From Planctomycetota bacterium (GTDB lineage: Bacteria > Planctomycetota > Phycisphaerae > FEN-1346), in the NCBI GenBank assembly GCA_030602705.1, contig JAUVZF010000038.1, positions 1 to 37,231 of the forward strand: a DNA stretch of 37,231 bases. Direction: 5' to 3'. The first letter of the stretch is position 1, and every line of letters begins with the position of its first letter. A program made the position numbers and the translations under genes. Shown in pieces: positions 25,288 through 33,684 of this stretch. Under the pieces are notes generated by a model. It had not been told where the DNA came from, ran no database searches, and was given only the letters and a program-made list of their open reading frames with translations.

Positions 25288-28170
25288 ATGATTCCCGGCA
25301 ACCTGACCAAATGGGTGGCGATCCTTGTTGTGTCGCTTCCCGCGGTGGTGCATCTGCTGAGCGACGTGCAGGCCGCGCCTGGTGAGATCGCCGTTTCGGT
25401 CCTATCGGATCCCTCGCCGGGTCCCGCCGCCGAACACGGGTTGGGCAAGGTGATGTCGGCGCTGAAGGCCAAGGGGACGGCGGCCGAACGGGCCGCATCA
25501 CCGGCGTCGGCCCGCGGGAAGGTGCTGGTCCTGGCCGGTTTGTCATCGGCCGCCGGGCCGGTGGCCGAGGCCCTCAAGGCGGCGGGCGTGTCAGTGCCCG
25601 CGGTTGCCGAATCGCTCGCGATCCGTCACACAAGGCTCAACGGGAAGCCGGCCCTGGTGGTGGCGGGCTCGGATGATCGCGGCTTGATGTACGCTTTGCT
25701 CGACGTGGCCGACCGCATCGGCTGGGCCGAGGACGCCAACCGTCCGTTCAGCGAGGTGGCGAGCACCGTCGAGAAGCCCTACGTGCCGGACCGCGCCCTC
25801 TCGATCTACACGATGCACCGAAAGCACTTCGAGAGCCGGTTCTACGACGAAGCGTACTGGACCCGATACCTCGACATGCTGGCCGCCAACCGGTTCAACT
25901 CGTTCGTCCTGATATTCGGCTACGAGAACTGGGGATACTTCTCGCCGCCGTACCCGTACTTCTTCGATCTGGACGGGTTTCCGGACGTCCGCGTAGTGGG
26001 CATGACCAAAGCGCAGCAACAGAAGAATCTGAAGTCGCTGAACCGCCTCATCGAGATGACGCACGAGCGGGGGCTGGGTTTCACCCTTGGCATCTGGGAC
26101 CACATCTATCGAGGCGGCGTCCAGGGGCCGAGCGACAGGGCCAGGAAGCCGACGCCCGGCATCGTGTGGGGGCTGAAGGCCGACAACCTGAGGGCCTACT
26201 CGACGGCCGCCCTCGCGGAATTCCTTCGCCTAGTACCCGACCTGGACGCCATCCACTTCCGCATGCACGGCGAGTCGGGCCTCAAACGCGGAGAGATGCC
26301 CGCCTTCTGGGAAGACATCTACCGCGTCGTCAAGGCGTCGCGCCCCGGCATTCGCTTCGATGCGCGGGCCAAGAACTTCCCGCACGACCTCATCGACAAG
26401 GCCGTCGAGATGGGCATCAACATCCGCATGTGCACCAAGTACTGGATGGAACAGATGGGCCTTCCGTTTCACCCCACGCACATTCATCCGAGAAACCAGC
26501 ACGACCGCCGCCACGGCTACGCCGACATGCTCCGCTACCCGCAGACGTACAAGATGCATTGGCGGCTCTGGAACGGCGGGACGGCGCGGATCCTGCTCTG
26601 GGGCGATCCCGATTACGGCCGGCGGTTCGCCGGGAGCACCCACCTGTACGACGGCGAAGGCTTCGAGGTCAACGAACCGTTGGCCACCAAGATGCAGGAC
26701 CAGCCGCACGATGCGGAACCGTTCGACCTGCTCCGACCCAAGTACCGGTACTACGAGTACGAATTCGAGCGGTACTGGCACTTCTACCAGGTCTTCGGCC
26801 GCGCCGGCTACAACCCCGACACGCCGCCGGAGGTCTGGCAGAAGGAGTTCGAGCGGCGTTTCGGTCCGGAGGCGGGGCCGTACGTCATGCGTGCCGTCCA
26901 CCGCGCCAGCCGGATTCTGCCGCGCGCCGTGGCGTACTCGTACCCCTACAACCACTTTCCCACCACCAGAGGCTGGGTTGAGCGGCAGCGCCAGGGAGAC
27001 CTGCCCGCTTACGCGAAGGCCCTGCCGAGCGATACTGAGCAGTTCCTGAGTATGGACGATGCCGCCAAGTGCATCGTGGAAGGCAAGGATTCGGCCAGGA
27101 TCTGGCCGCACGAGTCCAGTGCGTGGTTTGCCCGCGCATCAGAGGACGTTCTCGGCTTGGCGGACGAGGCCCGGAAGCGAATCGGCGCGAACCGCAGCAA
27201 GGAATTCGATTCGACGCTGGTCGATCTGACGATCCTGGCCAACCTGGCGTCGTACCACTCCCGGCGTTCACTCGCGGGCGTGGCGTGGGCCTTGTTCTCC
27301 CGCACCAACGACGTGAGCGCCCTCGATGACGCCATCGCCCACGAGAAGCGCGCAATTGAGGCGTGGGAAGGAATCGTCAAGGCCGCTGCAGACGTGTATC
27401 ACGACGATCTGGCCTTCGGCCGCAGACGCTCCGGTCTGGCCGGCCACTGGCGGGACGAACTCCTCCTGCTGAAGAAGGGCCTCGCGGAACTCGAGCAGAA
27501 GCGGAAAGACTTCCGCCCCAAGGCCGACCGGGCGGGCCCACTCATCGCACACGTCCCGACCCGCAAGGCGTCGCCCGGCCAGGACCTGGTGGTCCGTGCA
27601 ACCGTAAGCGGCAAGGAGCCGATCGGGCGGGTGCGCGTCGGCTACCGCAGCGGCGCCGGCAACATCGCGTATGCGGACATGGGACGAACCGCACCGTTCG
27701 TTTACTGCGCCGCGATTCCCGAATCGGCGGTCACCGAGGGCCTGACCTACTTCATCGAGGCCACCGACGAGGCCGGCCGCCGCGCAATCTGGCCGCCCGA
27801 TGGTCGGACCGAACCCATCGCCGTGACGGTCACCCGCGACAGCCGGCCGCCGACCGTCATACACGAGCCGATCGCCCGCGCACCGGCGGCTAAGCCGCTC
27901 AAGGTCACCGCCACGGCGCGCGATCCCTCCGGCGTCAAGTGGGTCCGGCTGCGGTACCGCGGCGTCAACCAGATGTTCGACTACCGGACGCTCCCCATGC
28001 TGCCGACCGGCGAGAAGGATCAGTACCAGGCCGAAGTTCCGGCCGAACACGTCGCGGCGAGGTGGAATTTCATGTACTTCATCGAGGTGATGGACACCTG
28101 CGGCAACGGCAAGATCCACCCCGACCTGGAGACGGAAACGCCGTACGTCGTCGTCCGGTTGCTGCGGTGA
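25288..28170 (+). CDS. exported glycoside-hydrolase-like protein (GH20/GH67-type fold) with C-terminal Ig-like domains
   Basis: 960 residues with a signal peptide (KWVAILVVSLPAVVHLLSDVQA). The N-terminal alpha/beta domain (about 30-165) has ALVVAGSDDRGLMYALLDVAD, typical of the domain ahead of the barrel in GH20, GH67 and GH115 enzymes. From about 167 a TIM-barrel-like region starts with ALSIYTMHRKHFES and includes FVLIFGYENWGYFSPPYPYF and IHFRMHGESGLKRGEMPAFW, with several candidate acidic residues. A helical part follows (about 560-740), then two Ig-like domains (about 750-855 and 860-960). I cannot assign a numbered family or substrate; alpha-glucuronidase-like is the nearest impression. 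GGGAGGTG precedes the ATG. It is the second gene of the exported cluster, 134 bp after the HzsA-like gene. Confidence 0.75.
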   Translation: MIPGNLTKWVAILVVSLPAVVHLLSDVQAAPGEIAVSVLSDPSPGPAAEHGLGKVMSALKAKGTAAERAASPASARGKVLVLAGLSSAAGPVAEALKAAGVSVPAVAESLAIRHTRLNGKPALVVAGSDDRGLMYALLDVADRIGWAEDANRPFSEVASTVEKPYVPDRALSIYTMHRKHFESRFYDEAYWTRYLDMLAANRFNSFVLIFGYENWGYFSPPYPYFFDLDGFPDVRVVGMTKAQQQKNLKSLNRLIEMTHERGLGFTLGIWDHIYRGGVQGPSDRARKPTPGIVWGLKADNLRAYSTAALAEFLRLVPDLDAIHFRMHGESGLKRGEMPAFWEDIYRVVKASRPGIRFDARAKNFPHDLIDKAVEMGINIRMCTKYWMEQMGLPFHPTHIHPRNQHDRRHGYADMLRYPQTYKMHWRLWNGGTARILLWGDPDYGRRFAGSTHLYDGEGFEVNEPLATKMQDQPHDAEPFDLLRPKYRYYEYEFERYWHFYQVFGRAGYNPDTPPEVWQKEFERRFGPEAGPYVMRAVHRASRILPRAVAYSYPYNHFPTTRGWVERQRQGDLPAYAKALPSDTEQFLSMDDAAKCIVEGKDSARIWPHESSAWFARASEDVLGLADEARKRIGANRSKEFDSTLVDLTILANLASYHSRRSLAGVAWALFSRTNDVSALDDAIAHEKRAIEAWEGIVKAAADVYHDDLAFGRRRSGLAGHWRDELLLLKKGLAELEQKRKDFRPKADRAGPLIAHVPTRKASPGQDLVVRATVSGKEPIGRVRVGYRSGAGNIAYADMGRTAPFVYCAAIPESAVTEGLTYFIEATDEAGRRAIWPPDGRTEPIAVTVTRDSRPPTVIHEPIARAPAAKPLKVTATARDPSGVKWVRLRYRGVNQMFDYRTLPMLPTGEKDQYQAEVPAEHVAARWNFMYFIEVMDTCGNGKIHPDLETETPYVVVRLLR

Positions 28171-28257
28171 GCCGCAAGGCGAACCGGCAAGGGCAACCGA
28201 CGGCGACTTGGGCGAGGCCACACAACGGCAGTTCACTGACACAAAGGAGATGAATCG

Positions 28258-29496
28258 ATGTTGAGTCGACGCAAACTCCTTGCGGCAGCCGGCGGCATCG
28301 CGGCGGCGGGTTGTCTGGCCGAGCAATCTCAAATCCTGAAAGCCGCGCCTCAGGCCGCCACCGAGTTCGGCAGGGTCAAGATCACCGACGTCAAGACCGC
28401 CTCCGTCAAGTTGACCTACTACGCCGCACACCTCGTCAAGGTGACCACCGACTCCGGTCTCTACGGCCTGGGTGAGGCGTACAACCGCGGCGGCGTCATC
28501 GACCACATCCACCGCATCAAACGGCGGATCATCGGCAGGGACCCGCTCCAGGTCGACGTCCTGTACCAGGCGATGTCGGATACCGGCATCGGCGAAGGCT
28601 CACGGGCAGGCTCGCTCTGTGGCGCCATCTCGGGCATCGAGACGGCACTGTGGGACCTGGCGGGCAAGGTCCTGAACGTGCCCGTCTACGTTCTGCTGGG
28701 CGGCAAGTTCCGCGACAAGGTGCTCATCTACCACGACACCGGCTCGCCCAACCGGCAGGACCCCAAACCGTGGGTGGCCGAGGCCCAACGGTCGAGGGCG
28801 CTGGGGTTTCGGGCGATGAAGTTCGACCTGAACCCGTTTCGCGGCGAGCGGTGGAACCGTTCCCTCGCGTCCGAAGACATGAAGGTCTGGGTCAAGATCC
28901 TCGAGGCGATTCGGGCCGAACTGGGTCCCGACTTCCCGCTGGGCGTGGACTTGCACTGGAAGTACAACACGCGCGACGCCATGCGGTTTGTGCAGATGGT
29001 CGAGCACCTGAACCTGTGGTTCCTCGAAGACCCGATGCCGCCGGAAAACGCCGACGCCTTCGCCCGGCTGACGGCCGCCAGCAAGGTCCCCATCGCCACC
29101 GGCGAGAACCTGTACACGCGGCAATCCTTCCGCCCCTTCATCGAGAAGCAGGCGTGCGACATCATCCAGCCCGATGCCCAGAAGTGCGGCGGGCTGCTCG
29201 AGATGAAGAAGATCGCCGACTGGGCCGACCTCTATTACCTGAACATGCTGTGCCACAACATGTGCTCGCCGGTCGGCACCATCGCCTCGGCCCATGCGTG
29301 CGCTGCCATCCGGTCGTTCCTCGCCCTGGAGTCCGACAGCGTCGAACTGCCGCACTGGCAAGACATCATCCAGCACAACGGCCCGATCTACCGTGACGGC
29401 TACTTTGAACTGCCGAACAAGCCCGGCCTGGGCATCGAACTCGATGAAGACGTCTGCCGCAAGCATTTGGCCGCCGGGTCCGGGTTCTTCGAGTAA
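28258..29496 (+). CDS. exported enolase-superfamily (mandelate racemase/muconate lactonizing) sugar-acid-dehydratase-like enzyme
   Basis: 412 residues. The N terminus [21 protein letters not shown] is Tat-like (twin Arg), and the Cys may form a lipobox. The capping and barrel domains are complete. Metal ligands are Asp in GVDLHWKYN (D231, with H233), Glu in [11 protein letters not shown] (E257) and Glu in [10 protein letters not shown] (E283). A later His lies in [15 protein letters not shown] (H333). The Asp-x-His at the first metal site and the HNxxSPxG motif resemble galactonate- and mannonate-type acid-sugar dehydratases, so dehydration of a sugar acid is the best guess; the substrate is unknown. 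An exported member of this normally cytoplasmic superfamily is unusual. AAGGAGATG precedes the ATG. It lies 87 bp after the glycosidase-like gene. Confidence 0.85.
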   Translation: MLSRRKLLAAAGGIAAAGCLAEQSQILKAAPQAATEFGRVKITDVKTASVKLTYYAAHLVKVTTDSGLYGLGEAYNRGGVIDHIHRIKRRIIGRDPLQVDVLYQAMSDTGIGEGSRAGSLCGAISGIETALWDLAGKVLNVPVYVLLGGKFRDKVLIYHDTGSPNRQDPKPWVAEAQRSRALGFRAMKFDLNPFRGERWNRSLASEDMKVWVKILEAIRAELGPDFPLGVDLHWKYNTRDAMRFVQMVEHLNLWFLEDPMPPENADAFARLTAASKVPIATGENLYTRQSFRPFIEKQACDIIQPDAQKCGGLLEMKKIADWADLYYLNMLCHNMCSPVGTIASAHACAAIRSFLALESDSVELPHWQDIIQHNGPIYRDGYFELPNKPGLGIELDEDVCRKHLAAGSGFFE

Positions 29497-29561
29497 GCCG
29501 GACCGACCGACGGCGCAGAACCCCAGCGCCCGGAACCACGAGGAAAGGGAGAGAGCGAAAA

Positions 29562-30974
29562 ATGACCGCACACGCTGCTCACCGCCGCAGGTTCTTGAAG
29601 GCCATGTGCCTGGGAGCGGCTTCGGTGCCCGTGTCACGGGCACTGGCCGCCGGCGAGGCCGCCGCGAGCAACCGCTCGCCGGCGCCCCGGCCGCGCGGGG
29701 CCCGTCCACGCCTGGACGGCATGAAGGTGGATGTGCTCGTCGTCGGCGGTGGGCCGGCCGGCCTCGGCGCAGCCCTGGGCGCCGCCCGAACGGGCGCCAG
29801 GACGCTTCTGATCGAGAACCACGCCTTCTTCGGCGGCGTGGCCGCATGGTGCCTCGGCATGCCCATCAACCAGATGCGACCGGGAAGCAAACCCCGATCC
29901 AAGGTCCACGAACTGGTCATCGCCAAACTCGAGGCATATGGACCACAGGCTCTCCGGATGGGCACGCACCAGGCCTGGTGCAACGTGGACTACCTGAAGG
30001 TCGCCGTCCTCGACGCCCTGGACGAGGTCGGTTGCGAGTACCTTGTCCACGCCCGAGCCGTGGATGCCGTCGTCGAAAGGGGCCGCATCACGGGCGTGGT
30101 CGTTTCGACGAAGCAGGGCCTGGCCACGATCCATGCCAAGGCCGTTGTCGATTGCACGGGCGATGCCGACGTGGCCTACTTCGCGGGTGCCGAAACCATG
30201 AAGGAAGTCGGCAACCTCTCGCCCATCACGCTCTGTCTGAACCTGACGAACGTGACGCGCGACGAGGTCCGCAAAGCGAACCTCCGCGAGGTTGCCCGGA
30301 AGGCCCGCGAGAAGTATCCGCTGATCCCCAAAGGCTGGGGCCTCGGCCGCGTCTCAAACTCGAGCAGTTTCTACATCAACCACGCCGGCACACGCGACCT
30401 CGGCCAGTTCGACGCCACCGACCCGTTTGAGCGCAGTAAGGCCGAGTGCCTGAGCCGGCGGCAGGTGCTCCAGATGGTCCTGGCGATGCGCGAGTTCGGA
30501 GGCGATGCGCTGAAGGACATCGAACTCATCGGCACGGGCACGCAGGTCGGCGTCCGCGAGACGCGCCGCGTCAAAGGACCGTATGTGCTGACCGAAGAGG
30601 ATGCCCTGGCCGGCCGGACGTTCGACGACGTCATCGCCTGGCGCAGCGGCTTTCTCGACATCGGTTTCGTGCGCCTCTCGAAGATGAAGATCCACGACGT
30701 GCCTTACCGTGCCATCCTGCCGGAGAGACTCGACGGCCTGCTCGTGGCCGGTCGCTGCATTTCGGCCACCCACGTGGCCGCCTCGGCCGGCAAGAGCATG
30801 GGCAACTGCGTGGCCACCGGCCATGCGGCCGGGCTGGCGGCGGCCCTGTCGGCCGGTAAGGGCTGCCTGCCGCGCAACCTGAACATCAAGACGCTCCAGG
30901 ACGCCCTCCGGGCCGACGGCGTGGACCTCGCGCGCGGCGGGGACGACCAGGAAGGGCTTAGAAACCGGGGTTGA
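29562..30974 (+). CDS. Tat-exported FAD-dependent oxidoreductase (FAD_oxidored family)
   Basis: 470 residues. The N terminus [23 protein letters not shown] is a clear Tat signal (RRRFLK), which suits export of a folded flavoprotein. The Rossmann fold begins at about residue 57 with [20 protein letters not shown], followed by [11 protein letters not shown]. The second nucleotide-binding part is [17 protein letters not shown], and the closing motif is [24 protein letters not shown], all as in the FAD_oxidored group common in planctomycetes next to carbohydrate enzymes. The oxidised substrate is unknown. A GGGAGAG-type site precedes the ATG. It is the last gene of the cluster, 65 bp after the enolase-superfamily gene, and electrons could pass to the di-haem protein of the first gene (inference). 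Confidence 0.87.
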   Translation: MTAHAAHRRRFLKAMCLGAASVPVSRALAAGEAAASNRSPAPRPRGARPRLDGMKVDVLVVGGGPAGLGAALGAARTGARTLLIENHAFFGGVAAWCLGMPINQMRPGSKPRSKVHELVIAKLEAYGPQALRMGTHQAWCNVDYLKVAVLDALDEVGCEYLVHARAVDAVVERGRITGVVVSTKQGLATIHAKAVVDCTGDADVAYFAGAETMKEVGNLSPITLCLNLTNVTRDEVRKANLREVARKAREKYPLIPKGWGLGRVSNSSSFYINHAGTRDLGQFDATDPFERSKAECLSRRQVLQMVLAMREFGGDALKDIELIGTGTQVGVRETRRVKGPYVLTEEDALAGRTFDDVIAWRSGFLDIGFVRLSKMKIHDVPYRAILPERLDGLLVAGRCISATHVAASAGKSMGNCVATGHAAGLAAALSAGKGCLPRNLNIKTLQDALRADGVDLARGGDDQEGLRNRG

Positions 30975-31447
30975 GAGCACGGGACGCAACTCAAGCGAGG
31001 CGTTCCTGTCAGAAGGCGCTCGGAGTCGGTCGTGTGGGAGAGGGGCCGGTTTGATGAAGCAGAAGCGTTGGTGGACCATCGCCGCAGCCTGTGCCGTTCT
31101 GCACGTGGCGTGCTCAGCCCACCCGCCGACGCAGGCGCTGACCCCTTCCCGATTCTTGTGCCAAGTGTTATGAGAGAATCGGGTGTTGATTCGCCGGCTG
31201 GGCCGGAGGGAGGGGCGGAGCCCCGACCGAAGGATCAGCCGGCGTTGCCGCCGAGAACGCCTCGGCGGGATTGCCTTCCAGGGTGACCGACGATCACTAC
31301 CGGCAGGCGGTGCAGAATCCGGTGCAGTCCGTATCCGCCACGACCTGCCAGGACCTGCCCGCAGCGCCGGGCCGTGAGCGCGAACCCGCGATTGTCGCGT
31401 CAGGGCAGCAGGTGGCAGTTGGCGGCAACAACATATCGAGGGAACTA
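30975..31447. other. 473-bp gap with remnants next to tRNA-Val
   Basis: It contains one 39-codon secreted-type reading frame and a C-terminal integrase-tail frame running into the tRNA. A short GATTCT/AGAATC inverted repeat (around 31151-31180) lies between them. No intact gene is present. Confidence 0.5.
31054..31173 (+). CDS. 39-residue secreted or lipoprotein-type small ORF, possibly a truncated gene
   Basis: The frame begins MKQKRWWTIAAACAVLHVAC, a positively charged start and a hydrophobic stretch ending in a lipobox-like VACS, then continues 18 residues to TGA. A purine-rich GAGAGGGG lies about ten bases upstream. This is a complete export signal with almost no mature protein, so it may be the head of a gene cut off at the island border rather than a functional peptide. 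Confidence 0.3.
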   Translation: MKQKRWWTIAAACAVLHVACSAHPPTQALTPSRFLCQVL

Positions 31448-31489
31448 GTGGGCGTTACAGGACTCGAACCTGTGACCTCCTCCTTGTAA
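31283..31489 (+). pseudogene. tyrosine-recombinase (integrase) C-terminal tail remnant (right)
   Basis: The frame reads VTDDHYRQAVQNPVQS, continues through a low-complexity linker and ends LVGVTGLEPVTSSL at TAA (31487-31489), across the antisense of the tRNA-Val 3' end. A VTDxHY/F opening and a VTGLEPVTS ending over a tRNA are what I recall of planctomycete integrase C-terminal tails, whose att site lies in the gene's own 3' end. The catalytic domain (R...H-x-x-R...Y) is missing upstream, so only the tail survives. Confidence 0.5.
31448..31470 (+). repeat. 23-bp direct repeat at the tRNA-Val 3' end (candidate att site, right)
   Basis: Identical to 12505-12527 and in the same orientation. This copy is part of the complete tRNA gene, as expected if an element integrated at the tRNA 3' end and restored it. 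Confidence 0.65.
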
Positions 31490-31522
31490 GAGAGGCGCTC
31501 TAGCCGGCTGAGCTAAACGCCC
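31449..31522 (-). tRNA. tRNA-Val (anticodon UAC)
   Basis: The minus strand folds as a full cloverleaf. The acceptor stem is GGGCGTT against AACGCCC. The D-arm is GCTC...GAGC and the anticodon stem CCTCT/GGAGG carries loop CTTACAA, which gives anticodon TAC. The variable region is AGGTC, and the T-arm is ACAGG-TTCGAGT-CCTGT. The discriminator is A, and CCA is not encoded. 74 nt. Confidence 0.95.
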
Positions 31523-31948
31523 ACCTCCGCCAGCACGCGAAGTATAGCCCGCTGCCACCATGGATGCAAGGCCGTCGGCCGGCTCGCAGGCCGCGCGCGA
31601 ATTACCATCACTCGTGGAGGTCGCCTGCCTGGGTGGCACGGCAGCCCAAAGGGCGGCCGTGTTGGACACGGGGTACACACGGCCACGCTTCGCGTTGCCG
31701 TGCCACCCTCCCTCGCCCGAGGGCTCACGGACAGACTCAAGGCTGGGTGGCACGGCAGCCCAAAGGGCGGCCGTGTTGGACACGGGGTACACACGGCCAC
31801 GCTTCGCGTTGCCGTGCCACCCTCCCTCGCCCGAGGGCCCACGGACGGACTCAAGATAGCGTTGACTTGCGCTCGAAAGACCGCTACAGTATGCGGGCTA
31901 AGACGTGGACCACGAACCGGGCACGGGTGGAAACATGGGGGACTCAGG
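31523..31948. other. 426-bp gap between tRNA-Val and the site-2 protease gene
   Basis: Most of it is the two-copy 114-bp repeat. Open frames in this interval are repeat shadows. The last 90 bp lead to the protease gene; no clear promoter is seen. Confidence 0.5.
31631..31855. repeat. two tandem copies of a 114-bp palindrome-bearing repeat
   Basis: Copy 1 is 31631-31744 and copy 2 starts at 31745; they differ at few positions (for example GGCTCACGGACAG against GGCCCACGGACGG) until copy 2 fades near 31855. Each copy holds the inverted arms GGGTGGCACGGC and GCCGTGCCACCC about 70 bp apart, which also occur in the element at 8627-8772. Transcripts could fold as two strong hairpins. No coding sense. 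Confidence 0.8.
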
Positions 31949-32602
31949 GTGGGCTTCGACGCCGAATTCGTCAGAGGGTTGATCCTGCGCCTGCCCGTGG
32001 TCCTCTTTGCCCTGACCATCCACGAGTTCATGCACGGCTTCGCCGCGTACCGGTGCGGCGACGATACGGCCTACCGCGCCGGCAGATTGACACTGAACCC
32101 GCTCGCTCATTTGGACGTGCTCGGCACGATCTGCCTGATCTTCGGCCCCATCGGGTGGGCCAAGGCTGTGCCGGTCAACCCGTACAACTACGGCCACCCG
32201 CGGCGCGACGACATCATCGTCAGCGGAGCGGGCATTGCGGCCAACTTTACACTGGGCGTCGTGTGTGCGCTGGTGCTGCGGTTTTTCGGCACACAACTGG
32301 CGGGGATCGCCGAGGTGGGCGAGACGCTGTTCTCGCTGGTGTGGGTGGGCAGCCTGGTGAACTTCGCCCTTGCCATCTTCAACCTGCTGCCGATTCCGCC
32401 GCTCGACGGGTCGCACATCCTGGAGAACCTGCTGCCGGCGGGCGCCGCCATCCGGTTCGCCGAGTTCAGGCGTCATGGAGTGTTTGTGCTGTTGCTGTTC
32501 GTCCTGGCGAACCGATTCATTGGCGAGGCCCTGGGCTTCAGCCTGCTGGGTTACCCGATCTTCCGGCTGATGGAGATCTTCTCCGGGATGGATCTGGTTT
32601 AG
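31949..32602 (+). CDS. M50 family site-2 protease-like membrane metalloprotease
   Basis: 217 residues with about five to six hydrophobic segments. The zinc motif is HEFMH at 25-29 in the first segment (LTIHEFMHGFAAYRCGD), and the second ligand region is NLLPIPPLDGSHILENLL. It belongs to the short, single-domain M50 group (YdiL/Rip-like 'site-2 protease family'), which cleaves peptide bonds within membranes; no PDZ or CBS domain is present. The GTG at 31949 is chosen because GGGGGA lies six bases upstream; the open frame extends leftward through the tandem repeats, which cannot be coding. The gene is often found beside trpS and scpA in bacteria, and here trpS follows after 18 bp. Confidence 0.88.
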   Translation: MGFDAEFVRGLILRLPVVLFALTIHEFMHGFAAYRCGDDTAYRAGRLTLNPLAHLDVLGTICLIFGPIGWAKAVPVNPYNYGHPRRDDIIVSGAGIAANFTLGVVCALVLRFFGTQLAGIAEVGETLFSLVWVGSLVNFALAIFNLLPIPPLDGSHILENLLPAGAAIRFAEFRRHGVFVLLLFVLANRFIGEALGFSLLGYPIFRLMEIFSGMDLV

Positions 32603-32620
32603 GAACGGGAAGGACACACG

Positions 32621-33628
32621 ATGGGCGAGGCAGGCGGCGGTCGTCAGCGAATCCTGAGCGGCATGCGCCCCACGGGGCGGCTCCACCTGGGGAACCTGGT
32701 GGGGGCGCTGGCGAACTGGCGCGGCCTTCAGGACGACTACGACTGCTTCTTCATGATCGCCGATTACCACGCCCTGATGAGCGAGTACGAGAACCCGGCC
32801 GCCATCTCGGCCAACGCCCGGGAGGTGCTCATCGACTTCGTCTCGTGCGGCCTGGACCCGGAGCGGAGCGTCATCTTTCGCCAGAGCGACGTGCCTCATC
32901 ACGCCCAACTGCACCTGATCCTCTCGTGCTACACGCCCATCGGGTGGCTCGAGCGCTGCCCGACCTACAAGGAGCAGGTGCAGCAACTGAAGAGCAAGGG
33001 TATCCACAACTATGCGTTCCTCGGGTACCCCGTGCTCCAGGCGGCCGACATCCTCGTTTACAAGGCCCACCTGGTGCCGGTCGGCGAGGACCAGTTGCCG
33101 CACCTTGAACTCGCGCGCGAGATCGTGCGGCGCTTCAACTCCCTGACCGGCGCCAGGGCCCTCGTGGAGCCGCAGGGCAAACTGACGAGCAGCCCGCGCC
33201 TGCTCGGCACGGACCGACGCAAGATGTCCAAGAGTTACCACAACCAGATCGACATCGCCGACGAGGCCGACACGATCCGCAAGAAGGTCCGCTCGATGAT
33301 CACCGACCCGAAACGGATCAGGCGCGACGACGTCGGCCACCCCGAGGAGTGCAACGTCTGCCAGTACCACAAGACCTTCGCGCCGGATGAGGCCGACGAG
33401 ATGGCCGAGAAGTGCCGCACCGCCGCCTGGGGCTGCACCGACTGCAAGGCCAGCCTGGCCGACGTCCTGGTCGAGATGCTCAGGGAGCCCCGCGAGAAGC
33501 GAGCCGAACTCGAAGCCGACCCCGAGCGCCTCAAGGCAATCCTCGCCGACGGCGCCGACCGGGCCAGGGCCGTGGCCGACGAAACCCTCCGCGAGGTCAA
33601 GAACCTGACGGGCCTCGGCGGATGGTAG
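32621..33628 (+). CDS. trpS: tryptophanyl-tRNA synthetase with a likely iron-sulfur cysteine set
   Basis: Charges tRNA-Trp with tryptophan in the cytoplasm. 335 residues, normal length. The HIGH-type motif is TGRLHLGNLVGAL (H22-N25) and the KMSKS loop is DRRKMSKSY (201-205). Near the C-terminal domain are Cys244, 247, 265, 272 and 275. The series C-x20-C-x6-C-x2-C is close to the C-x22-C-x6-C-x2-C that binds a [4Fe-4S] cluster in Thermotoga maritima TrpRS. AAGGA lies ten bases before the ATG. It is the middle gene of a short plus-strand run, protease-trpS-scpA, 18 bp after the first and 56 bp before the last. Confidence 0.96.
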   Translation: MGEAGGGRQRILSGMRPTGRLHLGNLVGALANWRGLQDDYDCFFMIADYHALMSEYENPAAISANAREVLIDFVSCGLDPERSVIFRQSDVPHHAQLHLILSCYTPIGWLERCPTYKEQVQQLKSKGIHNYAFLGYPVLQAADILVYKAHLVPVGEDQLPHLELAREIVRRFNSLTGARALVEPQGKLTSSPRLLGTDRRKMSKSYHNQIDIADEADTIRKKVRSMITDPKRIRRDDVGHPEECNVCQYHKTFAPDEADEMAEKCRTAAWGCTDCKASLADVLVEMLREPREKRAELEADPERLKAILADGADRARAVADETLREVKNLTGLGGW

Positions 33629-33684
33629 TCTCGCACCGCGCGCGGCGATGGCGGGCACAGCCGCGAACGAAGGCGATCGCTGCG

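Noticed and set aside
31560..31860. Overlapping open frames through the 114-bp repeats
   Set aside because: They repeat the same peptides in several frames on both strands, which is a by-product of GC-rich tandem repeats, not coding.
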